Positions 45,301-60,300 of a stretch of 64,000 bases of DNA are shown piece by piece. Where the stretch lies: contig VXBP01002784.1 in NCBI GenBank assembly GCA_013400115.1, positions 125,130 through 189,129 of the forward strand, in the 5' to 3' direction. Origin of the DNA: Rhinopomastus cyanomelas (taxonomy: Eukaryota > Chordata > Aves > Bucerotiformes > Rhinopomastidae). Made by a program: the position numbers and the translations under genes. A model generated the notes under the pieces. That model searched no databases and was not told the origin of the DNA. It worked only from the letters and a program-made list of their open reading frames with translations. The first letter of the stretch is position 1. The number at the start of each line of letters is the position of its first letter.

Positions 45301-48300
45301 CCCAACAGATTGAGATGATGGGACGCTGCGTGGAGATGAAAAGGATGTGACTTTAAAAGTGCCTTTACTTTCTGCCAGCCAGCTGCATAGCAAGCGATCA
45401 CACAAATTCAGCACTGCTCATGTCACCCTAAGTCTTCTAAAAACACAGAAGTACACGCTATTGCCCATAAAAGAGAGAAAACCCTGAACATCTGAAATGA
45501 TCTGTTACAGTGGTTTTGACAGTGCTTTTTATTCGTGAGGCTTAAAGCTCTTCAAACAAGGAATTGTCTACCAGATTCATTACCTAGATAGGATGAATGA
45601 CTTCAAAGCCATGCAGTGTTAAAAAGCAGACTCTCTTGATCTGCTTGATGGTATTTTCAGCCATCTAATCAATCCTCATCCACTGTAATGGCTCACATTT
45701 TACAACTGAAAAGTTAACTTATATGCCCAGAGAGGGGTGGTAAGCTAGTGGACAAAACCCAGTTGGCCTTTTTGTCTTGCACTGAGTCCTCTGCTGCACA
45801 GCATCTCTTTCAAACTGTTCCCAGAGGAAGTGAACAGTGAAGGAACCAAAAAAGAGAGTGGTCTTCTGCTTGTCTACACTCAAAAATGTCTCAGTGCATG
45901 ACAGCAAAAGCATGAAGAGCCAGGGGTGACTGGTACTAAGTGTCAGAAGGTGGGGCAGAATAACAACAACCAACCCAAATGCTGATTTGGACATTGTTCC
46001 CTGCTGCATAAACATTAAGAGTTCACAGAATCCCAGTTCGGTGAGCTACACTCACAAGAAACTCTCTACACTCTCCTCCTAAACCTCATCTTTTTCATGT
46101 GAAGGACCAGTCTGTTGTGACCTCCTGTAGCCCTGTCTCTATTACTTTTGCCCTTTATGACTGCTGGCAGCATCCACCTGTCACCTCTGGCTTCCTTCTG
46201 TCTTTGCCCACATACAGATGCTTTATGGAATGTCAATCATGTAGCTGCTATCTCTGTTCGAATAAACAACAGAGGAAAGCCTCACTCCATAAAGAATCCT
46301 GTGCAGAAGGCTGTAATCAGCGCACGACAGAAGGTTTACTCTCTCCTGTGAAGAGCTCCCTTCTTTTCACAATCCACAACGCTACAAAGCTTAAGCAAAC
46401 ATGTTTTTCTTCTGAATTATGAACAGCATTTCCTGAAGGATCAGGGTCTCTTTGGGATCTCTTTGTTATTCACTGCAGGTACCAAATAAGAAGAACTAGA
46501 CAGAAGACAAGGGTCAAAGCAGCATCACTAATAACTTTTATCCACTCTTCTCCAGTAATATGGTACCAAGATATCTGGGTTGGATGATCTCAGAAGTTAC
46601 TCATCTAGTCTGGGGAAAAAGAAACGTTGATCCAGTTATGAACTGAAGATGCTTAAAGGTGAGAAACTAGAACAAGATGTTTTTATGTGAATGACATGAA
46701 GCAGAATGTAGCTGTACAGCTCTGCATCAGTGTCTAGCAGCATGAAACAACTTTCCATCGTATGTCATCTTCTTCTAGATTTAAATTTCAACGAGAACAT
46801 TGGTTTGGTAACAGGAAGAATGAAGAACCTTCATTTTTGTTGCATCTAGGCAACACCAAACACATACAAAGTTTCACACAAACATTCAGGCTGACTGATA
46901 CGTAAACAGAGAGCAGCAACACGTGAACCTTGTGAACCTTGCTGAAGGTGTTCTGCAGTGAAGAGCCTCAAAAGAATTGTGAGCCGTCAATAATTACTAC
47001 ACGGCTAGTCATAACTATAGTTGGTGGGACAGAGCCTTAAGTTAAACAAAGCAGCCCTCACTGATTGGCATTTTGGTGCTTTGAGAGTGCAGCTCAGTTT
47101 TCATACTGTCTGGCAAAAATGAGACAGTTCAAGGTGCTTGAAAAATCAATGCAACTGAAAAGGCACTGACATGAGGTGGTAGGTGCCTGCCACATCTACT
47201 TTATGGCAGCGTGAGAAAGGCAATAGTGGAAGTGACCCTGATTTCTGCCAATGCTGAAACCCAGCACAAGGAGAATGATTTATCTGAGCATTACTGTGGG
47301 ATCCAAACGACATCCTTCTGTTCATCAGCTGAAGCTTACCTAAAGGCCCAGCAAAGGAACAAAGAAGTATGTGACTTAGGACACAAACGTAGTTGAGCCA
47401 TCTTCTACATTTCTGACTGTCTGATTCCCTTAACGTAAACAATATGTGAGTGAGTGCAAGTTCCAATGCACACAAGCTACCTACAAACATGGTACTGTTT
47501 GCAAACCAAACGGTTCTACTCCTACCTTTGCACATTTAGCCAACCCACACACCTCGTGTTTTAAGCTTCTTCACGCTCGTACCGCACTGGTTTGTCTTTG
47601 TTTACTGATTCACCACACGTGCATTGACTCTTTTTGGTGCGGAATGGTCAGCCCTGCACAGCAACACTGAAGGGTTAAGATTTAAGATGAGGTTCAGGGA
47701 AAATTAGCCTGTTATTACAGGGCTGGAGAAATAAAAGATCACCCAAATGCCAGAGCTGACCTGACCTTTAAAAGTGCTGCTCCAACAGCAATTTTCAGTA
47801 ACTATGCTTCCCATTCCCCTGAAAGACAAGGGATATGAATCAATTACTGCAGCAAAAGAGTTATGAACTGGCCATGGCAAGAAAAAAGGATGTCCAGTGC
47901 TCCTCATAAAGCATCCACCAGCGCTCCTCATAAAGCACCCACTTACTTACACTGTTTTGGCAAAAACCAGAAACTTTTTCCTAATACCCTAATATTGTAC
48001 CTGTTCACTCTTGTTCATTGCACTTGAGATTTAATCTGTCCTTATACCAGTTACACAGTGGTTTAAAATCATAAGCCAATGTAAATTTACTGTAGAGTTA
48101 GAAGTGTATAGATGAGATCAGAATCAGGGTTTGTAAAGCCACATTCTCATTCCCCTGGTTCCTTCTGGGACATAGAGAAAAGAAAATGATGAAAAGCAAA
48201 GAAGCAAACAAAATATAAGCCATGACTGAACCATTAGACAGGAAAATCTCACAGGTCTGTTAAGGTAAGCAGTCAGATAAATTCGATGTGATCCTCTAGG

Positions 48301-51300
48301 AGACTCCTCTGTTTAAAGTTCAAATGGGAAGCAGCTGTACCCACTCAGAAGAGACAGCAGGGATGTTTAGTTGATATAATAAAACCTTGTCTGCATATCA
48401 GACGAGAAAAGCTGAAGTGACAGAAGTAGGTTGCAGCATTTCTGATAAACTATTTCAGCAGGACTGTAAAACAGTCTTGAATGAGTTGATTACTCTCGCT
48501 CCTGCCCGACGCCAGGGAAAGGCTGTGAGGATATACCAAGGAACGCAAGAAATCTGCATCCTTCCAACGGAACGGCGACGAGCAGCAGGGCAGCCTGCTG
48601 CTGAACTGCATTTTGAAATGTCAAAAAAGCAGAACGATGAAAAAACTGCCAGCTAAAAGAACTGGACAGATTCTTGGTCCAGCAGCTTGGTGCTTGCTAA
48701 GTTTTACAGACATTAACAGTGTATTTCTGAACAGTTATCAGCTGATCAACAGCCCTTAAGATAGGTTCTTTATATAAAATAAATAACCAGTTACCAACTC
48801 TTTGCAGTCATCCTGCTGTGGCAGGTGGGTTGGACTGGATGATCTTTCAATGTCCCTTCCAATCCTTAATGCTCTGTGATTGTGCTGTTAAGTGGTGGTT
48901 ACCATCCCCCTGACCCCCCCAAATCCTTCACTTCCAACCTGGCATACAAATTCTGACGGTGTTGGCTTTTCACCAGAAGTTGACAATACAGCAAGAAACC
49001 TCCATGATATTAAAGCTGCCATTTGAGTGATACTTACCAGCTGGAAAGAGCAGAGAGGGTCATTAGTATTTTTACTTTGATAAATACTACAGTAAGAACT
49101 TGTCAGTTACCTCTCCTATATGACCTGTTAGTTGCCCTGAATTTACTCATTTAATTGCAGAATAGTTAACGTCACGTACAAAACACACTTTCTGCCAGCT
49201 GATTAAGTCAAGAAGAAAGAAGAAGAGCTGAAAGTACTAAGAGAAGTTAAAGCAACACAGGGAGAATCAGAGGAGAAATTAAGGTTACTGGGAACAAGGC
49301 ACTAAGAGAAGAGCCTGATCCCATCAGCTCTAATGCTCAAACCACAACTTCACAGCTTGACACCACTAAAGAGCTAACAGGGACATAGTGCTACGCTGAA
49401 GTAACAGGACATCGTTTGCTTTTCACCTGGTCTGGGAATAAGCAACACTGGTATAGATATGTTTTCTCCAGAGAGGAAGGGTGCGTGCTACTTCACCGAG
49501 AGCACTATGTGTAAGACAATAAAGCTGTGTGTAAGGGTTAAGTCCTTTAGGTACCTAAATCAGCATTACCTGACACCGTACGTATTTAGGTTGGCTTTAG
49601 AGATCATTATTTTACACATTACAAAACTAAATTATATCTAAATTAGAGTGCTACCATTAATAAACACAGGTTAATGCTAAATACATGTAAACACAAGAGC
49701 TTAGCAGCTGGTTTACTAGGTCACCCCTTTGTATCCATCTCAGATCAGGGTACTGAAAAAGAAATGATAATAAATGGTATCATCATTAAACGTAAACAAA
49801 CGCATCTCTTTCACTGTTAAGATTATAAAGTAGGTTTCAGTAGTTACAGTCAGAAATCAGAGCAGAGTCAGCCTCGCTCTGCAGAAAATCAAATAAACTG
49901 TAGAGACATTTATCTGGGTTCCAAAATGCCAGCAAAGATCTATGAAGCACGCTGGGTTCCTAAGCAGCACGCAGACCACTGGCTGACATTTACTTGTTAA
50001 ATAAAACGACCAAGGTCTGTAAAGAAGGTGGGAACAGAAAGGAGACTTTTTGCTTCACACTTCTTCATCTGATGCCACAGAAAGTGTGTGTAACGCCACA
50101 TCAGATCAGCTGATTGTACATTAGAAAATTACAGCAACGACCGAGAATAATCTCGTAGCTGCGATACTGGACTTTTGTCCAGCTCTTGGCTCTGCAGGAA
50201 CAAGTCATCTAGCTTTTTCTCCGCGGTCACTTAGCTCTAATAAACAGAATTTCCTATTTGCACCTCGTCCACTCACAGCCCAGCAGCTCTGGGAAATATA
50301 CTGTTACTTATATATTTGCACAATAAGAATCAGGTGCACTCCTGGACAACTCCCTTAATGAAAGCAGTAATTATTTATAGAGCTTTTGAATCTATATTGT
50401 ATTGTTGAATGTGTTGATGAAGTTTGGCAAGCTTCTTCACGTTGTGGGTCTATACCAATGATGTAATGCAGGAAAAACACGTCAGCACAGCACAGAGAAC
50501 TGACTGTTAAAATGCCACCTACCTGTACGGGTGTCTCCAGCGTGTAGATGTGTTCCCCTCGCACATTGTAGAATTTGACAAGTGCGCTTTTCAGCAGGGA
50601 ACCACTGGCGAGGTCAACCAGCTGGCTTTGCTTCTCCATTCCTGCTACTGCAAGGAGATCTCCTTGTGTACACCACTGCACCACCACATCTGAAATCACA
50701 AAGACAGTCTGCCGTAGGAGGAACAGCATTCCAGATGATGAGAAGTGACTTGGACAGCTAAATCACGCCCTCGAAAGTTACTTAAGTGTTTAAAAACCTC
50801 AATCTTTTCATTGAAATTGTACTGTACATGCACTTCTGAGATTGATCCTTTATTTTCTAAATGGTAAGAAACACATAAAAATCCTTTCTTTTTCTGCTCT
50901 GTGGTGAGCTTAGAATTTGCAATTAGCAGTTGCTCCTACGTAGCTAAGGACAAGAATTTACTAGAGATGTTAAAACTGGAAGATCCCATGCACATCTTTG
51001 GAGTAAGGAAGTGGAACTTAGTTAATTGACAGATAAACCATCTCCTAAGGCAGCACCAAAGAGTATTCGTTTGCAAAGCCTACAGTGTAAAAAAGCAGCA
51101 TATCTGGCACCACCTCATGTTTTCACTGCTGAGAACGTAACTTTCAGCATAATTCAAACTAGTTTAGCACAACATCAAAGCAGAAAGACTGGATTTTTAT
51201 CAATAAATGCACAGAGCCTCTATGGCACAGGTTTTCTTTTGACATCTGCCTTGTGAATCTACTCATTTGTCTAGCAGGAGTTTGCCAGAAGCACACAGGC

Positions 51301-54300
51301 ATTGCCTGCTTCATCTCTTGCATACATGGAGATGAACACACTGCTACAGGCACCTCATGATGAGGAACGCCCACAGCTTAATCTGGGGATGCTAATTTCA
51401 AACCCTTGTATCCTACAGCTCTGCGTCACGTTTGAAGAAGAGCATTAAAACAGTATTTTGTGTTCCTGCTTGTGTTTCAGAGGCAGATTTGCATGTGCAA
51501 GGAATACTCAGCTAGTTTTTAAACATGTTACTCTTAATCTGGAGGTGAAAGGCAGCTATTTTGTGAAAGTAAAGACAAAACTTCTGTGCTGTGGGATGCT
51601 CAATCTGCCAAGAACCTTTTGAAGACATTTGTGGGCGAGATGCTGTCTTCAAACGAAGAAGCGGGAAAGAAATGAGAGTTGGCAGGAAGGATCTCAAAAC
51701 CATTTCAAGTTGTCAGCTTGTCATTTTCAGGGACTTTCATGTACAATTTGAAGTGGTTTTGTATTATTTCAACTTTTTTTACATGTCTCATAAGAATTAT
51801 GCTGCTGTACACATCAGAAGCAAGACACGTGCTCCTCAAGACAGTTTTTCCACAGCCAGGCACTGAATGCCTCTTTTCCCCTTTTAGTCCTCAACCCTCT
51901 AAGTAATCCACAGTGGGATTTAAGTCATCTTTTTCAAAGAGGCTAACAAGAGGCAGGTTAGAAATCAATGAAGCAAGCTTATCAACTCCACTTCTGGTAA
52001 CTGGATTAACTGCACAACTAGCAGAGTTTAAAAAGTCTCCCTTGGATACATGTCTTGTGTAAAACTTTCAGTCACTCCCCATAACAAGATAAAAAGGAGT
52101 GATGCCCATGGTCAGCACTTTTCTCTCTCACCTAGACTTAAGCTGCAGCACAGGCAGTGAAGGGGTGACATGAGCTGCAGCTTCCCCCATGGCCACCATG
52201 CTGGCTTTACAGCACAAAAGCATCTTCAATGATTGTTGAACCTTGACATAAAATAGCTCAACTAATACCTAGGTCTCAGCACAAGCACAGTGATTACAAA
52301 TCAGATCGAGGTTTCAATTAGGGTAATCACCTGCAAGTGAACTGGTGGATCAGAGTCATCCCTCAAAGCTAGCTGCCAACCACTACATGAGGCATATCAG
52401 CAAGCCCCACGGGCAATAGCTTTGCAAATAGTAGATGCAGCTAACTAGTCCAGCTAACAGATGCGATCCAGCAGTTCCAGAAGTAGCAGTGCACTGAGGA
52501 TCAAAGAGTTAAAACGTGTGAAACAATGAAAGGATGCTACTGAGCAGTTCAGGACCTCTGCTAGAGCTGACTAAAGTGTTCAAGTGGGATGAAGAACTTG
52601 GACAACCAAATATCCAGTAAAGTGACAGCTACATGAAGCCAGCAGTACCATGAAACTATGTTATTGCCTTAAACAAGCTTTATAGTTGCTTGCCTACAGC
52701 TGCCTACAAAGATAGGGACATCTGCTGCAGGGATCACAAAGTAGTGTCTTGAATTTCAAATAAAGCCACATGAATTAAGGGATATAATTACAGTATCTTT
52801 TTTTCATTAGTGAAAGTCAATGCAGAAAGAGCAACAGGACATCCTCAGCAAGAGAGAGCCCTGCAACTCTAAACAGAGGGTAAGACAGGGTTTGTCTCGC
52901 CTCATGTTCCCAACTAGATGATAGCTCAAGACTACTCCCTACCCTAAATACTATAAAATATTATAGAGATGATGGGCAGACCTGCTGGTGGCTCCCACAA
53001 GAGCTTCTCTAAATTGTTTTCAGCTTCCCAGAGTCCAGGTGTCCTTTTGGCTGAAATAGTTTTTCAGATCACAGGGTTGCCTCAAGACACTACATTTTGT
53101 CAGCCATGCACTTCTTCTGTTGGCACAGGTAGAGGCAGGAGTGGGAAAGAAACTTACAAGCTGATTTTTGTAATCTCCTAAGGCTGCTTCACAGAGTGAA
53201 TAATCAGAAAACTGTTGGCCTAGTGCTAGGGCAACTTTTCACCAGAAATAACCCACTGTTACAGAACAGCTAAGAGTCTGCTCCAATAGCTTAGTTTTAA
53301 AACAAACAAGAAAAAATTATAAAACTAATTTACCTTGGAGATGAAAAAGAAACAGTGGAAGCTATATTTAAGCATGTGCACGTGAGCTGCAGTGAATTAA
53401 AACATCTCTGCAGGCACAGTACCACAAATTGCACTGAGAGTGCTGACAAAGGAAGGGACTTTTTTGATAGGTTAAGAACAGAAAAACTTTCAATGGGTTT
53501 TACAGGTTTTAGAGAGAATACTAATCATACAAAAATTTGTTCACATCACTGAGCAGGACGTGTAGTAATTAATCAATGGAATTTTCCTTCTCTTGGAGTA
53601 AATTTAATTCTTGCAAGTTTTCAATATTTGTGAGAGTCAGAGCAACACTGTGATTCGTACTTGGTTACCAGAATCATGAGAGGAGACCTTGTGACTTAAG
53701 AGATGCAAAGGAAGGGTTACGTAGCAAAGGCCTTCACATGAAGATGCATAAACATATTAGCACATTCTGCTGAAAAGCAGCAGGCAGATCAATAGTTCTA
53801 CATAAAATTGCCACCAAAATGATCTCAGAAACGGAAATGTATTTTCAAACGTAACTCTGGCAGCCAGGCACTTCTCTTCCACCAGCAGATGTCACTGATG
53901 GAAACAGCAATGGGTTAGGAGAGACACTTGCGAAAACACAACCCATACACACTTCATTAAAAACACGAGAAAACAGAGCACAGGAAGAGGCTGAAATGGC
54001 TTCCTTTTGTACCTTTCAACCCTGAGCGGATGATAATAGGAGACAAGTCATCATAATTGTTCATTAAACTGATGTCTCCTGATGTGAAGCTGACAGTAAG
54101 CAGCGGCTTGGTGTTCTGCACTGGGACTGGATACGCTGCTGGTCCATCTGCAAAAACAAGGTTGTTGAGTGAGCGAAAAGGCAAACAACCAGAAGCAACG
54201 ACATCGCTATCAAGGAGTGATTCCAAGAATCCAGACTCTACCTGCTTATTTCTGCAACATCTGCAGGCAAGAGCAATGCAGGCTTATCTAGTTGCTTTGC

Positions 54301-57300
54301 CTGCTTTTGTGAAACCCCGGTGTTTCTGCTTTACGCATTCACAGAATCACAGAACCATTAGGGATTGGATGGGACCTCGAAAGATCATCTAGTCCAATCC
54401 CCCTGCCACAGCAGGACATCTGAAGTGATTCATGCATATACTGTTACGTTAGATAGTGGTGGTTTTCAGTCCTTCTCCATTGTCAGCTCCCTAACGTGTC
54501 CACAAATTGAAAGCCAGTGCTTTGAAAGGCTTCCTTAGGACTCGAGTTGAAATGCAGCACAATAAATAATTTGATCCCATTAAAAGCTATTTGTTAGATC
54601 CACTTTCTGCTGGGGACTCCTCCTTAAGTCACATAGTGGATGATCATAGCAACATTTTAGCCGAAGATCACACTATCTTCTGTCAGCATTTGTCAAATAC
54701 ATACAGTTATCATACTGACATGTGCACACGCTTCTTTGCCTGAATCTAAGTTAAGAGTCCTCTACTCAACGGTTCAGATCTGAGATGAAATTTGGAACTG
54801 TTTCTACTTATTCTGAAGATACATTTTCCATTGTACAATGCCTGGTATACTAATTTAGTTCTTCACTGAGTTCAGACTTCACGCACTGAAACAGCTTACC
54901 TAGACTTTATAGACTAACCAGCAGCATTAACAAGAACTATTAGCATCACTTGAATAAGAAGGATGGGGCTTACTGTGAATGAATAACTGGAGTCCCAAGT
55001 CTTTGGTATTTGGACAACTTCCAGCTCCAGAAACTCTTCCTCTAACATGTGCATTTGCAGGAATATTTTAATGTCCAGTCTTTCTATGGAATTTCACAGA
55101 ATTGTACGACTGCTTTGGTTGGAAAAGACCTTTAAGATCATGGAGTCCAACCTTTAACCTAGCACAGTCTAATCTTGATCAGCCCGAGTAAGACTTAAAC
55201 AAGACCCACATATAAAGAATTTCTTGGAAGACACCAGACAAAGCAGAGAAAACTGATCAAGTCAGTCAGACGGTTCAAAGGTTGAACCGATAAACAAGGC
55301 TGTCTTTTCACTTATGCTGGTGACAGCAACAGCTTGCAGCACTAAGAAGGATCTGAAGATCTCTGTCATCAGATTGTGAGATGGAGCTTTCTGTACTAAC
55401 TCATTTCTAACAGTTAGCAGGAGGCCAGAGCGAAACCAAGCGTACCAGTCTCTTGGCTGTGTGCAACTAAACCACACAGAACACTGTTCATTAATTTCTG
55501 TAGATTTCACATATATATAAAAAAACATGTGATTTACCCTAGATGCTTATACTCTCTGACGTTTGAGGTGTCTTTGGAATGCTTGCAAAGCTGAAACAGG
55601 ACAGGCACACGCTACCTTGTGGTGGTGAATAGTCATCGGAGTCTGTGTCGCTCTCACTGCTGTCCTCCACCAGGAAGCTGGGGTAGTTCCAGGACATGCT
55701 GAGGATGCCATCTGACTCATGAAGGAGCACGTGGGCCAACATTCGCCCGTGGCAGTCCATGACAATTACCTGTCCATCAGCGGTGCCAAACAGTACCTGA
55801 AATGAAAGAACAGTCTTTAGTCCCAGCAAATGTCAGTCACTGGACGCTCCAAATGCATCCTGTAATTAATCAGCCCTGCTGGAAATTCAATGAAAGCAAA
55901 GCATTCAGGAATGTGAGATGGTGCCACAACAGGGCACCATAACCAAGACAAAGATGTATATAAAGCATGATGTTAAAGCAGCAGGGTCTAGAGGTAAGTG
56001 CCTAAAATCTGCAAGCAAGTAATGTTTCACAGTGTGGTGCGTTTTGTTCACTTCGGTATGAGCTGCTGCACTTTATTTGAACTTGGGCACTACAACTACC
56101 ACAGCAAGTTGGCAGAAGGGCTACCACACGTTCTGCAGTATCCCTGGATTATACAGAAGTGACTACGTTAGTGTCAGAAACCAACACGAGTCATAACAAC
56201 ATCAACAGGTTGTTGAGTGCGGAATTCTTTTGTTCACATCATGTCTTCCGAAACCAAAGGCAAAAAAGCAGTAAGATCAGTCAACTGGAAGTAGATTATT
56301 AGAGTTGAAACAAAAGGCACTATGTTACACATTCAGGAAGAGAAGAAGAGCTTCTACCCACCATTTCAAATGCAAAATGGGTAACACGGGGGTTTTTTCT
56401 TGCGCCTACTCTGTAGCCATTGCACACTGACTGAAGCCAGACTGGCTGGAACCTACAATTCCTATTTTATAATTGTTCTCTGGTTTTAAGCCATTAAGAT
56501 CTTGGATATTTGAGGTATTTTAGAAAAGTATCAAGAAATAAGAATTAATAAATCTACCAAACAATAAATACATCAGCCAAGGTGGCTGCTGCTGTCATGT
56601 AATTCCATAAGAAGTAAAGATATTCTGAAGAGCAAGTTTAAAGGCAACTTGAAAACTAGCCAGAATTAAAAATGAAGCTGAAATGAAGTAAAATCTTGTA
56701 CTTGCCCTTCAGTCTACTATCTATTTCCAGCACTTGCAAGTTTCAGATTCTCACAATAACGTGCCCAGACCAAAAATTAATCTAGCCTTGTATGTTACTT
56801 CTAACAGTGGTCAAGTGTTTGGAGGAGAGTAAAGATGCACTGAGCAGGTACATCCCCTGCACACTCATGTAGCTACCACCAGAAAAACACTCCCTCTTCT
56901 TTAATAAATGACAACTCCACTTGTAACACTTGGTACTCCTCATTAACAGAAATACAGAATACTTGTTCCCTGCTTACATTCTCAATACTGGTCACAGTTT
57001 CACAGACCTCTGTTATCTAACCTGTTAGTCATCTCTTTTCCAAGCTGAAGAATCATCACCTACTTAAGGTCTCCCTGTCCAGTTGCTCTTCAAAGCCTCC
57101 AACCGCCCGCAGCCAAAAATAAGCAGCGCTACATTTTTTCCCTAATATAAAGGTGATGACCAGGAAATGTGACAGGCTGTAAACTGGAATAGCAGTTTAA
57201 CAGAAGAACTTCAAGTGAAGTCATCAAAATATTAAGCAAGTCAGTGAGTTGCTCGGCATTGCCAGAAGCCATGAAAGAAACAGCATCTGGCTGCCTTAGC

Positions 57301-60300
57301 TCTCATGATTACACGTTGCAAATATTTTTGTGTTGGACAGCTGCTGCCTTAAAACAGTGGCTAAAGTTTGCCACAAGCCTCAGATCACCACTCTTAGATA
57401 TAAAAAGATGAAGTTGACCTTTGTTTGTCTCAAGCTCCTTTCCTTTGTGGTCCTTTATTCTACTCTTGTCCCACTTATATCATCCCATCTCCTTTCACAC
57501 TGTTCATTGTTCAGCTGCTCTCACCCGCACAGCCACTTTCACTGTCTCCTTCCAGAACGTAACTGCTCTCTTTCAGATCTCTACAAAACAAACTTATTTT
57601 ACAAAACCAAAATCCAGTTGTCATGACTAGCTTCTCACACCACTTTTCATCCTGTCTGTAGGTTAGTTTTGCCACCAGTCTCCTACAAGTTCTGTAGTTG
57701 AAATACCCAGACAGAGCAGGCGAAACTATTATTTCTGAAAATAGCTGTATGAGAGTTCTCTCTCTTAACATCCACTAGAAACGCTTTGTTGGGACCCACA
57801 GAGTTCAGTCTCATCTCAATCTAAAGCTAGTCCTTTTGGTTAGCATTTCATTTTAAATTATGAAGTCGTACAGTAATTTGCAATTCAGATCAGAAGAGCT
57901 GCATCTGGCATCTTAATTCTCGCACTGGAACCTGAGTGAGCTCTTTTGCAACCTCAAAATGTCAGAGCACACTTCATCTCTTCAGCCAAGCCATAGGTTT
58001 CAAGGAGCAGCTTTAAGTTTCAGGATTATTGTAGCAATGCAAGCTTTAAGATCAAAGCGTTTATCAATCTGATAGCCCTGCTGGCTGAACGCCTGCTGAA
58101 GCTGTAAAAGCGTCTAACGGTGTTATCATCCATAACATTACTCAAGTAATAAATGCCACACTCAAGCAACTTATGTCAGATGAATAAAACTCTCTTGACC
58201 TTCAGAAAATAGGTTGAGCCACAGGGCATGCCTGACGGATCCGACGGAGAAATTAAAAGATTGTATTCCTCCTGCTTAAATTCATCTTTCTCAGGTACTT
58301 AGAGACCTGGGAAGTCTGAGGGAACATTGGGAAAAGGTAATGAACAAGTCATAGTGGTTTGTTGACCCTCAAACACAAAAAGCTAAATTATAATAGTAAT
58401 TAATTTTTTTTTAAAGTACTTATTTTCAAGTGGTTCTTTGGCCCCTTGTTCTGCGACTTTTCTCTTGACTCATCTGCTCTCCTTTCATACTGTTCATTAT
58501 TCCAACTGTTCGTACACACATTACCTTCTGATAACAAAGGACCTTAAATTACCCAATACACTCAAAGCACGAGCCTGTCACACCACATAAATGGGGTGTT
58601 TCTCTACCAAACACACCAAATTCTGCACTACACTGAAGCTGGAGCTGATTAAAGGTCATACAAATGCAAAGCAGTCTCTGACAGTGCCCTGACGCTGTAT
58701 GCGATGAAGGAGAGCTGTGATAGACAGCATTAGGATAATTCACACACAGTTTTCTAAGCATATTGACTGATGGGGCTAGGATAACTCTGAACTTAGAAAA
58801 CAGTTGCTAATGAAGCAGTAAGCATAACCTTCAGCTCGTAAAGTAGCTATTCCTTAAGGCCTTGAACAAGGTAACAAGCCAGCCACGGCGAAGGTTAAGG
58901 TAAGATAAAGAAGCAGATGCGCTCCGAATGAGTGAGGAAGCCACTGTGTTTATGTGGATATTTATGTGGATATCTGGGTTCAAAAGTTCAACTCTGAGGA
59001 AGACTCTTACTTCATCACAAGTTGGCACCTCGACCCTCAAGACACCTGCTCAGAGGCCCCTACCACTAAAGTAAGCGCATGTCAAATGGGAGGAGACATA
59101 ATCTGCATGTGAAGCAGGCAGAGCATTAATATGCATTAGATGTTTTTGGAAATGTAATGAATACGTATTATTTTACAACACATAATTATGGTTTTGGGGC
59201 CAGGTGTGTGTGCACGCCTGTGGAGGCGTGAGCCCCCGTGCACCCGCTGGCAATAATAAATTACCTCCTCAAAAACTCTCAACAGAGTTCTTGGGTCTTT
59301 CCGCATGTCAGTATCAAGAGCTGAAAGTTGGATTCAGTTCTAAACTGGGTTCCACCTGGGTTCTCCACGAAAACTAGGCCTAGGGTGATTCCTATTTACT
59401 ACAATACATTCAAATACATGAAGAACACCCTTCTCTGAAACCTGCTGACCTCTTGGCCTCTGTGATAACTTGTGATGAGTTGCACGAGCTAGTTTAGGAA
59501 CATGTTGTTTCATCTGAAGCTTTTTCAGCTAAAACCACTTGTTAAACTATTATCCATGAAGCCGTCATTCAAGACTGTAGTTCCTTTAGTGCCCAAGATT
59601 TCAAAGGCTTTTCAATTAGTCTAAAATGTACCAATTCCTGAAAGACATGTGGGAACAAAACAATGAGGCATTCTGCTCTGAAGTCTCAACTTTGTGATAA
59701 GATAAATGTTAGAACAGCCCAGAAGCACAAAGAACTCAGTCCGAGAGGAAGAACTGGAACCTATTCACTGACTGAGCTACATGCAAACCTGCTGTGCTGA
59801 ACTGTCACTAGCCCTGTAAGAGCTGTTTTGATGCCGTGATGCAGCTATGGTGCTCGAACAAAATCATCTGGCAGCACTGAGATGAACACAGCTACGACGG
59901 AGCAACCAAAGAGCTGCTGCTCTGAAAGTCTGGCTCAAGAGGCCAAATACTTTGTGAGGGAACTAAATTTTCTAATAGTGATGTTATTTTTGCACAAAAC
60001 ACACTTTGTTGCCATTTCATTTGGTTTATTTTAAGTAAATTGAACTCACAAACTGTAAGAATGCTCAAGCTTTACAGTAATTTGAATATAATAGCCCAGT
60101 AGGAAAGTGGGAGCTCCTGCCACCTCATCAGATCTGATTACATGAAGTAGCTGAGTAAATTAAATTGTTATGATTTGCAGACTTAAGTCAATGAAGCTGT
60201 GCTGACTCCCTCTGCAGGGAATGCAGCTACTGTCTATGTCTGCATCTTTGCTGGTCCCCATTGTCAAAGAAGCTTTCCAGAACTACAGTCACGAGTCACT

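Larger units (their letters stand above)
45326..50522 (-). other. TULP4: TULP4 intron
   Basis: A 5.2-kb GT-AG intron. It has a CR1 end at 48808-48887 and a 24-bp tandem pair at 47895-47942. I see no exon, RNA gene or other element in the rest. Confidence 0.8.
54148..55615 (-). other. TULP4: TULP4 intron
   Basis: A 1.47-kb GT-AG intron containing a CR1 tail (54339-54419) and copy 2 of the composite repeat (55095-55549). Confidence 0.85.
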
